Program-made: the position numbers and the translations under genes | Shown: in pieces, positions 9,157 through 18,320 of the stretch | How the letters are laid out: each line of letters opens with the position of its first letter | How positions within the stretch are numbered: the first letter of the stretch is position 1 | The notes under the pieces: model-generated | Database searches by the model: none | What the model was told of the DNA's origin: nothing | Seen by the model: only the letters and a program-made list of their open reading frames with translations | DNA from: CAKKQX01 sp963734595 | GTDB lineage: Bacteria; Pseudomonadota; Gammaproteobacteria; Burkholderiales; SG8-41 | DNA length: 64,000 nt | Reading direction: 5' to 3' | NCBI GenBank assembly: GCA_963734595.1 | Contig: CAVTHV010000026.1 | Location: 310,001 to 374,000 of the forward strand

Positions 9157-10835
9157 TCAAAAGTATTTGACGACCTGGATCCAGAAACGGCCGTTCTTGT
9201 CCGGGGCCGCAGGTCGCCACTTCGTTGCCCAGCTTGTGGGCCCAATACGTATTCACCACAAAATTGTTGTAGTCCGCCCAGGTGAGCCCAACGCCCGCTC
9301 CGCTCAGCGTTCTGCGGTTCTCTCCGGCCGTCCAGGGATTCTTGTTGAGGGTCACCGTGCCGGTATCGACGAAGCCGACCAGATGCATCTGCCCCGGCAT
9401 GCTCTCGGAGAACTTCGGCAGCAGCAGTCTCGCTTCCAGCGTCGCTACATAGCCTTCGTCCGCATAGGCTTCGCCTACCGGATAGGCCCGCACCGCGTAC
9501 GTGCCGCCCAGTCCCATCTTCTCCGAGATGTCCAGGTTCTTCGAGGCGAACTGCCCGTTGATCGCGCCGTAAAGCGAGACCCTGTCGGTGACGCGCTGCA
9601 GCCGCGCGGCATGGAATCCCAGCTTCTGGTAATGCCCGTTGCTTTGCGCCGTCGCCGCATCCACGGCCCGCGCCGCAGGGGTCTCGATGTCGAGGTCGCC
9701 GAAACTCTGGGTGAGCGAATAGCTGCTCGCCCCGCCGCCGCCGAAACCGTCGAGGTGGTTGCCGTGCAGGCCCAGCCACCAGACGTGGGCCTTCTTGTCG
9801 GTGACCGAAGAGGTCAGGTCCACCTTGTCCTGGAAGGTCTTGGCATCAAAACCGGCCAGCGCGTAAAGGTTGGTGTTGCGCGAGCGGATCAGCGGATAGC
9901 TGCCGTAGACGCTCGCGATCTCGACCGTGCCGTGGGCATGCAGGTGCTCAAACTCCTTGCCCAGCTGGTAATCCAGGGCGGTGTAGGCGACTCCCGCCGT
10001 CGCCTTGCCGAACTGCGTCTGGTAGGACGCACGCCCATACTGTCATCCCGTCGCCCGAAGTCAGCACCCGGAGGCTCGCCACATCGCCGTGCCCGGTCGG
10101 ATTGTTGATGTTCACCGTCGCCCCTACACGGTACTCGCCGGTGTAGTAGTAGCCTGCGTTGTCGGCCTCGACGCTCCCCGTCACGCGCCGCCCCGGCGTC
10201 ACGTCGACGATCAGGTCGGACGTGCCCACTTCGACGCCGGGCGCCAGGGTGGATCTCACATTCACGCCGGGAGTGTCCGAGAGCAGCAGCAGGCGGTTCT
10301 CAAGCGGAGCGATCGCGATCGGGTCGCCGCTGTTCAGTCCGCCGAGCAATCCGTTTGCCATGTGCATCCGAGAGTTTTGTCTGGTTGCGCAGGGTGACGT
10401 TGCCGTAGCGCCCTCGAGCACGGCGATGGTCACGGCCCCGTCCTTGATGTCCTGCGCGGGCAGATAGGCTTGCGCCACGAAATATCCATTCCTGTGGTAA
10501 TAATCCGCGATCTTTGCGGCCATGCCGCGCAGCTCGGCGAGCGTCAGTTCGGCTGCCCGGACTGAACCCGGTGATCGCGATCAGTTCGGCTTCGGAGTAC
10601 AGCGGTCTGCCCGGTCACATGCAGCGAATTGACCAGGATTTTGACCTGCTCCGAAGCCGGGACGGCGGGCGGCTTGGCCTGCTCGATCCGGATTTCCGGA
10701 ACCGGCTTTTTCCGGGACCGGCGGGGGCGGAATCTGCTGCATCTGACCACCCGCGCTGGGGGGGAGTTGAACTTGGCCAAAAGCGCTTGGGCTCAACGCC
10801 AATAAGGCGACGGTGAATATCTTTATTTTCGACAT
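9157..10835 (-). CDS. ShlB/FhaC/HecB family two-partner secretion transporter (TpsB), frameshifted
   Basis: Signal peptide (MSKIKIFTVALLALSPSAFG), a Pro-rich linker (QQIPPPPVPE), a POTRA segment (SEQVKILVNSLHVTGQT; YYHRNGYFVAQAYLPAQDIKDGAVTI), then the 16-strand barrel with family features (VDVTPGRRVTGSVEADNAG, NNPTGHGD, VRAYPVGEAYADEGY, FVDTGTVTLNKNPW, GVGLTWADY). The natural C-terminus reads GRFWIQVVKYF in the corrected frame, ending at 9157. Breaks occur near 10720, 10560, 10400, 10030-9830 and 9210. It exports the adjacent TpsA across the outer membrane. The ATG at 10835 is 50 bases from the -10-like end of a repeated-motif promoter. Confidence 0.75.
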
Positions 10836-10884
10836 GACTCGTTCGTTCGCTTTCATTGGGGAGTAGGGGCTTTGATCCTCGACA

Positions 10885-10926
10885 GTTTGCTTGCGGTCTC
10901 GCAACGGTTCTGTGCGGTACCGAACA
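10885..10926 (-). promoter_or_regulatory. Crp/Fnr-type inverted repeat upstream of tpsB
   Basis: Read toward the gene: TGTTCGGTACCGCACA (10911-10926). The hexamer at the expected spacing is poor (GCAAAC), so this is one of the weaker copies. The rest of the 10836-11120 gap shows no gene. Confidence 0.55.
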
Positions 10927-11120
10927 TAGGCGCGGCAATTTGCGCGCTTTTTTACACCCGCCGCATCGCGACGGGCGCCGCGGGGTGCAGCGCCACCGCA
11001 GTCAAATGGTCAAGAAGTGATAAAAAATGTGTAAAAACAACGGCATACGATGGCTATTACCGGGTGCGACAGGCCTTCCCTGGAAGGGCTTTCCAGCGGT
11101 TGCATGGACCGCTGAGGCAC

Positions 11121-12239
11121 TCAGTGGGCGCTGTCCCGTGAAACGGCCGGAATCACCGCATATAGGAAAACAGAAGACCGCGCCCCGCTCGCGTCGGACC
11201 GGAGCCCGGAGTCGGGCTCCCGGTTCTTGGCCGCGAGGGACTGGATGAGTCCGTCCACGCCGCCGCTGCGTATCGTTTCGGCAAAAGTCGACCGATAAGT
11301 CGTGATCAGGCTGATGCCGCCGATCTTGATGTCGTAGACCTTCCACCCGGCCGCCGTTTTCTCCATGTCGTAGTCGAGGGTCATCTGTTCGGCTCCCGGC
11401 TGCTTCACGGTGGACTTGACGGTGGCCTCGGTTTCTCCAGGCGTCATGTGCAGCGGCCTGTACTCGATCGCCTGATCGCGGTAGCTCGCCAGCGCCGTCG
11501 AGTAGGTGCGCACCAGCAGCGTCCTGAACTCGGCGATGATCGCGTTCTGTTGTTCGGGCGAGGCGAGGCGCCAGTTGCGCGCCACGGCGAGCTGGGTCAT
11601 GTGGCGAAAATTGAACAGCGGCAGAATCGTCGATTCAACCAGTTCAGCGATCTTCGCCGGACTGCTGGTCTGCAGGTTCCGGTCCTGCTTGAGCCTGGCA
11701 GCCACCACCAAAGTGGCGGCGCTCAGCAGCACGTCCGGCGCGATCTCCAGTGCCGGCGCGATCGGGCCCGCCACCGGGCCCGGTTGCCTGATGTCCACGA
11801 GCGCCAGATCTGTTCCGACCAGCCTGAGTGCTTTGCCCGCAGGCAGGTTCAGGTAGGGCGCGGATTCGCTGGCGTTGAGCCCGTAGGTAAAACTCATCGA
11901 GCCGTGGCTGGAGCTGCCGGTCCCGTGCCCGCGCACGAGGCTCAAACGCTGAAACTGAAACGTCGAAGTTACACCGTCAGTGCATCGCAGGTTTCCCGCG
12001 CCGCCAAGTTCAGCGCTGGAGGTGAACTGCCCCTGGCACGTAACGTCGGGTCGGGTGCGCGAATGGATCTTGAGCGTTCCGGCACCGTCGAGATTGCCTT
12101 CGGCTTCGCCCAGGAACAGTTCGCCGGCGAGTATCGCAATGACCGGACCTGTAGCGGAAAAGATCCCCGCGCCCGCCGGGCTTGCCCATCCGGCAAAACC
12201 GGCAAACGCCATGAGACTTGCAACCAGTATTCTGCGCAT
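11121..12239 (-). CDS. MlaC-like phospholipid-binding protein with an extra N-terminal domain
   Basis: A 372-residue secreted protein: signal peptide MRRILVASLMAFAGFAGWAS with cleavage near AGAG. Residues about 25-135 form an uncommon domain with two cysteines (VTCQGQF, NLRCTDG) and beta-rich Gly/Ser sequence (GTGSSSHGSMSFTYGLN). Residues about 185-345 resemble MlaC/Ttg2D (KIAELVESTILPLFNFRHMT, EFRTLLVRTYSTAL, WKVYDIKIGGISLITTYRST). MlaC shuttles phospholipid through the periplasm to the inner-membrane MlaFEDB complex; it is usually about 210 residues and sits in an mla operon, whereas this gene stands alone. The final 25 residues look atypical and may follow a frame error. It is divergent from the peroxiredoxin gene, each with its own copy of the promoter motif. 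Confidence 0.7.
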   Translation of the reverse strand: MRRILVASLMAFAGFAGWASPAGAGIFSATGPVIAILAGELFLGEAEGNLDGAGTLKIHSRTRPDVTCQGQFTSSAELGGAGNLRCTDGVTSTFQFQRLSLVRGHGTGSSSHGSMSFTYGLNASESAPYLNLPAGKALRLVGTDLALVDIRQPGPVAGPIAPALEIAPDVLLSAATLVVAARLKQDRNLQTSSPAKIAELVESTILPLFNFRHMTQLAVARNWRLASPEQQNAIIAEFRTLLVRTYSTALASYRDQAIEYRPLHMTPGETEATVKSTVKQPGAEQMTLDYDMEKTAAGWKVYDIKIGGISLITTYRSTFAETIRSGGVDGLIQSLAAKNREPDSGLRSDASGARSSVFLYAVIPAVSRDSAH

Positions 12240-12319
12240 CGTAGACGACCTCGTTCAGCATTGCTGTGCGACGGGAAAGCGGCGGCCCCGCCGGCTTTTG
12301 TTTTTTAATCGTTGCGTTG

Positions 12320-12361
12320 ATTATCGCCATCCATGCGCAATGTGCTGTGCGTTGGCACACA
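12320..12361 (-). promoter_or_regulatory. Crp/Fnr-type promoter for the MlaC-like gene
   Basis: Read toward the gene: TGTGTGCCAACGCACA (12346-12361), 20-base spacer, GATAAT (12320-12325). One of four copies with an exact GATAAT. Confidence 0.75.
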
Positions 12362-12404
12362 TACGTGCAACGAAAGAACCAGAAAAGGACGCGGCGCATT
12401 ATTC

Positions 12405-12446
12405 TGTGCGTTGACGCACAGAGTATTCCGCGGCAAAGGGGATATC
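12405..12446 (+). promoter_or_regulatory. Crp/Fnr-type promoter for the peroxiredoxin gene
   Basis: The most symmetric copy: CTGTGCGTTGACGCACAG is a perfect 7+7 inverted repeat about a four-base centre. It is followed after 20 bases by GATATC. Start codon 12481 lies 35 bases beyond. Confidence 0.75.
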
Positions 12447-12480
12447 TTTGGAGAAATCTAACTTCATCAAAGGAATGACC

Positions 12481-13234
<754 letters not shown>

Positions 13235-13263
13235 GGCACTTTCTGCGCACAAAGGAGAACGGC

Positions 13264-13413
13264 ATGAACATCACTTTGACTCTGGGACCACTGGTATCGC
13301 TGCTCGCCGGCGTGCTTATTCTGATCGTGCCGCGGCTGCTGAACTATATCGTCGCAGCGTACCTGATCGTCGTCGGATTGCTGGGCCTGTTCGGCGACAT
13401 ACACCTGAGATAA
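13264..13413 (+). CDS. DUF3096 family small membrane protein
   Basis: A 49-residue protein, MNITLTLGPLVSLLAGVLIL followed by PRLLNYIVAAYLIVVGLLG, that matches the DUF3096 pattern of two hydrophobic segments around the conserved PRLLNYIVA turn. AAAGGAGA lies just before the ATG. It probably shares a transcript with the upstream peroxiredoxin. The function of the family is unknown; members are often found among stress-induced envelope genes. Confidence 0.75.
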   Translation: MNITLTLGPLVSLLAGVLILIVPRLLNYIVAAYLIVVGLLGLFGDIHLR

Positions 13414-13450
13414 TCAGAAACGGCCGCTGCGCCTGCCCGAGCGGGCTTGC

Positions 13451-13733
13451 CTAAGCAACCCCGCGACCCGGATCGGAGGGCAGGTCGACGATGACCAGCA
13501 CCTCGTCGCCGAAACGCGATGCGCCGAGGGTCATGATCAGCTGCTGCTCCTGTGCTGTGGACTCCATGCGGAGAAAGCACAACGCGCGCCGTTTCTCGGC
13601 CTCGGCCATCGTCAGCACGTCGATGCGCGTCACCTTGCCGAACTCGGTGCACAGCTCCTGGACCGCGGACTCTCAGGCTGGTGAGGTCGCGGCAGGTGGC
13701 CAGAGACTTCAATCGATCGAGGGATGTCCCCAT
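13451..13733 (-). CDS. Small RRM-like protein of unknown function, one frameshift
   Basis: About 94 residues, starting MGTSLDRLKSLATCRDLTSL. After a one-base correction near 13670 it continues AVQELCTEFGKVTRIDVLTM, RALCFLRMESTAQEQQLIMT and FGDEVLVIVDLPSDPGRGVA. The alternating strand/helix pattern and the FxxM-like strand resemble an RNA-recognition-motif fold; similar small betaproteobacterial proteins are, from memory, annotated as RNA-binding. The assignment is tentative. Confidence 0.5.
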
Positions 13734-13836
13734 GACGTTTGCGCAATAATGAAATATTAATAAATAAAAACAGCCGGTTATATGATTTATTTGGTTACAG
13801 GCTCATAACCGGCAGTTCATCAGGCCGCAACTGGTC

Positions 13837-14415
13837 CTACTTCTTGATGCTCATTTCGTTGCTGACACTCGTCACACCATCCACTTTGCGGGCGATGTCG
13901 AGCGCCTGGTCGATCTGGTCCTGGCTGTTCACGAAGCCGCTGAGCTGGACTTCGCCTTTGCGCGTCACGACGGCGATATCGAGGCTCTTGACGTTCGGAT
14001 CCGCAAGCAGCGCTGACTTCACCTTGGTGGTGATGATGCCGTCGTCGACCGCGTTGCCCACCGTCGTGCTTCCGCCCTTCAGGGCGATGTTGTTCTCGAC
14101 GCTTTTTACCCCTTCCACCGCGCGGGTGGCCGCGAGGGCGCGATCGACCTGGGCCTGATTGTCGACAAAACCGCTGAGCTGGACTGCGCCTTTGCGGGTT
14201 TCGACCTTGAGATCGAAACTCTTGATATCCGGGTCGGCAAGCAGCGCGGATTTCACTTTCGTGGTGACGACGGTGTCGTCGATCTCGGTGCCCACGGTGG
14301 TGCTCGCGGGCGGCGGGGACGGCTGTTCCTGACGATCGCCGCAGCCGGCGACAAGCACGGACATTGCGCCCGCAAGGGTTACGCCCAGGACGAAAAGTGT
14401 ACGATCGACGCGCAT
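13837..14415 (-). CDS. Lipoprotein with two BON domains
   Basis: 192 residues with a lipoprotein signal (MRVDRTLFVLGVTLAGAMSV, lipobox LVAGC) and two BON domains (about residues 42-112 and 117-190). Each has the pattern DDTVVTTKVKSALLADPDIK ... VETRKGAVQLSGFVDNQAQ ... GVKSVENNI. BON domains associate with phospholipid membranes, as in OsmY and DolP, and help maintain outer-membrane integrity. The two repeats are similar, suggesting internal duplication; a single-BON relative lies at 17442. A repeated-motif site at 14631-14646 lies about 215 bases upstream, oriented toward this gene. Confidence 0.85.
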   Translation of the reverse strand: MRVDRTLFVLGVTLAGAMSVLVAGCGDRQEQPSPPPASTTVGTEIDDTVVTTKVKSALLADPDIKSFDLKVETRKGAVQLSGFVDNQAQVDRALAATRAVEGVKSVENNIALKGGSTTVGNAVDDGIITTKVKSALLADPNVKSLDIAVVTRKGEVQLSGFVNSQDQIDQALDIARKVDGVTSVSNEMSIKK

Positions 14416-14603
14416 GATGGTGTTCTCCGAAGGGTAAGAAAAAAGTTAGTAACGATCATCGGCCCGTTTCGCGGCGCGGTCTGTACGCCAGCGAGCATAG
14501 CGCGCACGTGAACGCTGTCCCGCCATTCCACCCGCCTGCCGCAAGTACCGAAGCAGCGGCGCTTCGCCGCCGGGACTGTTTCAGTCGCATGTCATTCTTG
14601 AGT

Positions 14604-14646
14604 AGGGTGTTCCTCCTGCAACCGGCGCTCTGTGCGGTGCCGTACA
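14604..14646 (-). promoter_or_regulatory. Crp/Fnr-type inverted repeat between divergent BON and Crp/Fnr genes
   Basis: The repeat 14631-14646 reads TGTACGGCACCGCACA toward the BON gene and lies about 100 bases before the Crp/Fnr gene at 14748. No clear -10 hexamer occurs at the standard spacing on either side, so which gene it serves is open. It could mediate autoregulation. Confidence 0.55.
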
Positions 14647-14747
14647 TACAGCGCACGACTTTTAAATTAGCCTTGTCTCCGCTGCGAAACTGCAGATGGC
14701 CGCGGCCATACGATTAACTTCGGGACTCGAAACGATCCGTTAACACG

Positions 14748-15482
14748 ATGTTCGCGTCGCGCACTCCAAAAGAGAACCATCTTCTCGCCGCGCTGCCGGC
14801 GGCGGACTACGAGCGCCTGCTGCCCAATCTGGAACGCGTTCCGGTGGAACTTGGCTGGGCACTCTACGAATCCGGGAGTCACCAGGGCTATGTGTATTTC
14901 CCCACCACCAGCATCGTGTCTTTGCTTTACGTCATGCACGACGGTTCCTCTGCCGAGATCGCGATCGTAGGCAACGAGGGGGTGGTGGGCATCTCCCTGT
15001 TCATGGGCGGCGAGACCACCCCGAGCCGCGCGGTGGTGCAAAGCGCGGGCTACGCCTTCCGGCTCAAAGGGAGCATCCTGAAATCGGAATTCGAGCGCGG
15101 CGGCCCGTTGCAGTACTTGCTGCTGCGCTACACCCAGGCGCTGATCACGCAGATGGCGCAGACCGCGGTGTGCAACCGGCACCATTCGGTCGAGCAGCAA
15201 CTGTGCCGCTGGCTGCTGCTGAGCCTGGACCGGCTGCCCTCGAACGAGCTGGCCATGACCCAGGAACTGATCGCCAATATGCTGGGCGTGCGCCGCGAGG
15301 GCGTGACCGAGGCCGCCGGCAAGCTGCAGTCGGCGGGATTGATCCAATACAGCCGCGGCAAAATCATCGTATTGGACCGTCCGAAGCTGGAAGCGCGGGT
15401 TTGCGAGTGTTATGCGGTGGTCAAGCGGGAAACCGATCGCTTGCTCTCCGGCAAGACCGAGATCGTTGAACCGATATCGTGA
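14748..15482 (+). CDS. Crp/Fnr family transcriptional regulator (paralogue 2)
   Basis: 244 residues, about 85% identical by eye to the protein at 29-766 over most of its length, with the same recognition-helix region (LGVRREGVTEAAGKL), the AVCNRHHSVEQQLCRW segment and the CECYAVV tail motif. The start at 14748 matches paralogue 1 just before TPKENHLLAALP. The stop overlaps the next gene by four bases (GTGA), so the two regulators are probably translationally coupled. Confidence 0.85.
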   Translation: MFASRTPKENHLLAALPAADYERLLPNLERVPVELGWALYESGSHQGYVYFPTTSIVSLLYVMHDGSSAEIAIVGNEGVVGISLFMGGETTPSRAVVQSAGYAFRLKGSILKSEFERGGPLQYLLLRYTQALITQMAQTAVCNRHHSVEQQLCRWLLLSLDRLPSNELAMTQELIANMLGVRREGVTEAAGKLQSAGLIQYSRGKIIVLDRPKLEARVCECYAVVKRETDRLLSGKTEIVEPIS

Positions 15483-16297
15483 CCGAGACCATGCTCAATT
15501 CTCACCTCGCGCCAGCTGCGAGCCGTCCGGCGAGACAATCGAAGGGCGGAGATGCGCGCCGGGCATCGATTGAAAACAGCTTGCTCGCGGCCCTCCCTTG
15601 CAAGGATTATCAGCGTTTGCTCGCCGGGCTCGAACCGGTCACGTTGACCTTCGGCGAAGTGCTCTACGAGTCGGGGGAGAAGATCCGCCATGTTTATTTT
15701 CCCGGCAACGCCCTGGTGTCGTTGCTGACGCTGGCGGACGGCCACCTGGCCCTGGAGGTCGGCCTGATCGGCCGCGAGGGCATGGTGGGCATTCCACTGG
15801 TGCTGGGGGACAAGGTGTCTACGGTTCGCGCCCTGGTGCAGGGTACGGGGACGGCCATGCGAATGGACGCGGCGCACTTCCGCAAGGAGTTCCGGCTCAG
15901 CCTGCCATTGCAGAGGGAACTGTACCGCTACACCCACTCATTGATGTCGCAAGTCTCGCAAACCGCAGCGTGCAATCGCTTTCACGTGGTGGAGATGCGC
16001 CTCGCGCGCTGGCTGCTGATGACCCACGATCGCGTAAAGTCGGATGAATTCCACATGACGCATGAATTCCTCGGGCACATGCTCGGGGTGCGGCGGGTCG
16101 GCGTCACCAAGGCCGCCCAGGCGCTGCAAAAGCTCAAACTGATCAGTTACAGCCGCGGCGACATCACGATCCTCGATCGCACGGGTCTCGAGGCAGCGGC
16201 TTGCCGATGCTACGCGGTCGTCAGGAACATGCACGACGGCGCGCACGCCGCCGCCGAGCATGCAATGCGCACGATGGCGGTTCCCGCGCCGGCGTGA
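15479..16297 (+). CDS. Crp/Fnr family transcriptional regulator (paralogue 3, divergent)
   Basis: 272 residues with the same fold but clearly diverged from its neighbour: sensor-domain features LTLADGHLALEVGLIGREGM, helix HMLGVRRVGVTKAAQALQKL, and tail CRCYAVV. It has an extra N-terminal extension of about 35 residues. The start may be the overlapping GTG at 15479 or the ATG at 15491. Having two different Crp/Fnr proteins in one operon could allow heterodimers or two related operators; that is inference. Confidence 0.85.
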   Translation: MTETMLNSHLAPAASRPARQSKGGDARRASIENSLLAALPCKDYQRLLAGLEPVTLTFGEVLYESGEKIRHVYFPGNALVSLLTLADGHLALEVGLIGREGMVGIPLVLGDKVSTVRALVQGTGTAMRMDAAHFRKEFRLSLPLQRELYRYTHSLMSQVSQTAACNRFHVVEMRLARWLLMTHDRVKSDEFHMTHEFLGHMLGVRRVGVTKAAQALQKLKLISYSRGDITILDRTGLEAAACRCYAVVRNMHDGAHAAAEHAMRTMAVPAPA

Positions 16298-16321
16298 CCG
16301 CCGCCAGGCACCAGAGAAAAA

Positions 16322-16394
16322 GGCCCGAAACGGGGTCGCCGTTCCGGGCCAGGTGCTGCAGGTGTCCGTCGAGGAGGAGGAGAGCGGACACCTG
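16322..16394 (+). terminator. Two successive hairpins after the Crp/Fnr operon
   Basis: GGCCCGAAACG / CGTTCCGGGCC (16322-16350) is followed by a perfect 10-bp stem CAGGTGTCCG / CGGACACCTG (16359-16394). They lie directly downstream of the stop codon at 16297 with no T-run, and probably act as a terminator or a 3'-end stabiliser. Confidence 0.5.
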
Positions 16395-16426
16395 TATCAA
16401 TTCTGTCCCGCTGCTCACCTTCGTTC

Positions 16427-16442
16427 CGTACGCTGGCGCACA
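16427..16442 (+). promoter_or_regulatory. Crp/Fnr-type inverted repeat, distal site upstream of ompA-like gene
   Basis: CGTACGCTGGCGCACA, 160 bases upstream of the second copy. No GATAAT-like hexamer follows at 20-21 bases, so it may be an auxiliary operator rather than a promoter. Confidence 0.55.
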
Positions 16443-16586
16443 TTAACTGCAATATTTTTTCACGTGAGCACCGGCGCTACCTGCCTCGGCCATGCAGTCC
16501 GGGCCGGTATTGGTTTTCCCGCCCCCGGGTGAGTTCTTTCCGGTGTGTTTTTGCGGCGCATCCGGTCGCATCGATTTGCCCGCTTA

Positions 16587-16629
16587 TGTACGCCAGCGCA
16601 CAGCACAATTCTGGAGCGACGTTGATAAT
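16587..16629 (+). promoter_or_regulatory. Crp/Fnr-type promoter of the OmpA gene at 16673
   Basis: TATGTACGCCAGCGCACAG contains the repeat at 16587-16602; after a 21-base spacer comes GATAAT (16624-16629). Start codon 16673 is 43 bases beyond. Confidence 0.75.
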
Positions 16630-16672
16630 CGGTGCAACGATAAGTGCCATTCACCAGACAGGAGCAGCAAAC

Positions 16673-17353
16673 ATGATCACAACAAGAACGCTAGTCTTTG
16701 CCGGCGTCTTCGCCGCATTATCTCCGGGCATATCGCTCGCACAGGATGCGAAAAATCAGGGTTACCTGGTCGATACGTACGGGAACAATATCGTGACCAG
16801 TTCCACCACGGGTTTGTGCTGGCGTGACAGCGACTGGACACCGGCGCGCTCGGTCGAGCCCTGCGATCCCGTTGCCAGGAAAGCGGAAGCGCCTGCACCC
16901 AAGGTGGCAGCCGTAACGCCGCCGCAACCCGCGCCGGCGCCTGAAAAGATGGTGCCGCAGAAAATCGAATTCTCGGCGGATGCGCTGTTCGACTTCGACA
17001 AGTCCGTGCTGAAGCCCGAAGGCAAGGAGATGCTCGACGATCTGGCGCGCGAACTCAACGGCGCGAACTATGAGGTCATCGTCGCCACCGGCCATGCGGA
17101 TCGCATCGGCAGCAACGCGTACAACCAGAAACTCTCGGAACGCCGTGCCAACGCCGTGAAGGATTATCTGGCGGGCAGGGGCATCCCGGCTGATCGCATC
17201 AACGCGAGCGGCAAGGGCGAGACCCAGCCCAAGACCAAACCCGGCGACTGCAAGGGGCCGGTCGGCAAAAAGCTGATTGCCTGCCTGCAGCCGGACCGTC
17301 GCGTCGATGTCGAAGTGACGGGCACCAAAGCTCCGGCGACAGGTTCACGGTAA
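16673..17353 (+). CDS. OmpA family protein without barrel
   Basis: 226 residues: signal peptide MITTRTLVFAGVFAALSPGI, cleavage after LAQ; a short region with a single cysteine (TTGLCWRDSDW); a Pro/Ala linker; then an OmpA-like peptidoglycan-binding domain (KIEFSADALFDFDKSVLKPE, GHADRIGSNAYNQKLSERRA, PDRRVDVEVTGTK). The domain closely resembles that of the 2005-3150 protein, but the barrel is replaced by a short N-terminal segment, so this is probably a periplasmic or peptidoglycan-tethered protein. The ATG at 16673 is chosen for its signal peptide and the AGGAGCA site; an upstream in-frame start at 16529 would read through the promoter. Confidence 0.85.
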   Translation: MITTRTLVFAGVFAALSPGISLAQDAKNQGYLVDTYGNNIVTSSTTGLCWRDSDWTPARSVEPCDPVARKAEAPAPKVAAVTPPQPAPAPEKMVPQKIEFSADALFDFDKSVLKPEGKEMLDDLARELNGANYEVIVATGHADRIGSNAYNQKLSERRANAVKDYLAGRGIPADRINASGKGETQPKTKPGDCKGPVGKKLIACLQPDRRVDVEVTGTKAPATGSR

Positions 17354-17441
17354 GCAACGTCGCTCCGCCGAATGATCTCACCGGTCTGAATCGGGGCGGC
17401 GCTGGTTTTTGTAAGTTCATATTCACATGGAGAGTTTAGCT

Positions 17442-17753
17442 ATGAAACCACTTAAGTACGTTTCCGTTTTTATCGTTGCCCTCATGCTGACGGCTGTCGT
17501 AGGGTGCGCATCCACGTCGACCAAGGAGGGTACCGGGGAATACGTCGATGACACCGTGATCACAACCAAGGTGAAAGCGGCGATATTCAATGAGCCCACG
17601 TTGAAATCCGCGGAAATCAACGTCGAAACCTTCAAGGGCGTGGTTCAGTTGAGCGGCTTCGTCAAGGACGCCGGCGATATAAACAAGGCTGCCTCGGTTG
17701 CGCGCAGCGTCAAAGGCGTGACGTCGGTCAGGAACGACATTCGGCTCAAATAG
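17442..17753 (+). CDS. Single BON-domain lipoprotein
   Basis: 103 residues: lipoprotein signal MKPLKYVSVFIVALMLTAVV with lipobox VVGC, then one BON domain (DDTVITTKVKAAIFNEPTLK, VETFKGVVQLSGFVKDAGDI, VKGVTSVRNDIRLK). The ATG at 17442 has GGAGA eight bases before it; the ATG at 17427 overlaps that site and is rejected. It is likely a small outer-membrane-associated lipoprotein related to OsmY/DolP. No repeated-motif promoter lies directly upstream, and the 88-base gap suggests co-transcription with the OmpA gene. Confidence 0.85.
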   Translation: MKPLKYVSVFIVALMLTAVVGCASTSTKEGTGEYVDDTVITTKVKAAIFNEPTLKSAEINVETFKGVVQLSGFVKDAGDINKAASVARSVKGVTSVRNDIRLK

Positions 17754-17925
17754 GTTCAGGCGGGCGCGGTGCGCCCGCGCAAACCCCGCGCGTTGCAGCG
17801 GACGGGTCATCGCCGTTCAACGCGCGTTTGCCCGTGAATGTGGTTAATCGAGAGACGCCGCTAATGAAGCCGGCGTCAAAAGGCAGGGCCGATTCGAGGC
17901 ATGCCGATAATTCAAGGAGACGGCG

Positions 17926-18249
17926 ATGAAGATGCAAACAGTAGATGAATTCAATCTTGCCAAAAGCAGGATGACCGGCGATATCAAAACGGTCATCGCC
18001 GACAGCGAAGATTTGCTCAAGGCTGCGGCGAACGTGTCCGGGGAAGGCTTCGCCGTGGCGCGCGAGAAATTCGAGGAGAAGATCAGAAACGCCAAAGTCC
18101 GGCTGGCGGAGGCGTCGCAACCGGCCATCGACAAAGCCAGGGAAACCGCCGCCGCGACCGACCATTACGTGCATGACAATCCGTGGACCACGATCGGGGT
18201 CGCTGCCGCGGTGGGCCTGTTGATCGGATTTCTGGCTGCGAGGCGTTGA
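17926..18249 (+). CDS. DUF883 (ElaB/YqjD-like) membrane-anchored protein
   Basis: 107 residues: a charged amphipathic N-terminal region (KTVIADSEDLLKAAANVSGE) with an extended helix, the conserved HDNPWTTIGVAAAVGLLIGF motif, and one C-terminal transmembrane helix ending LAARR. This is the DUF883 pattern of ElaB/YqjD, inner-membrane proteins that bind stationary-phase ribosomes in E. coli. AAGGAGA precedes the ATG. Confidence 0.85.
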   Translation: MKMQTVDEFNLAKSRMTGDIKTVIADSEDLLKAAANVSGEGFAVAREKFEEKIRNAKVRLAEASQPAIDKARETAAATDHYVHDNPWTTIGVAAAVGLLIGFLAARR

Positions 18250-18320
18250 ATTTCAATAAATTGGATCTTGGAAACCGGCGCCTGTCCGCGCATGGCCCAT
18301 TACCAAAAAGAGGACATATC

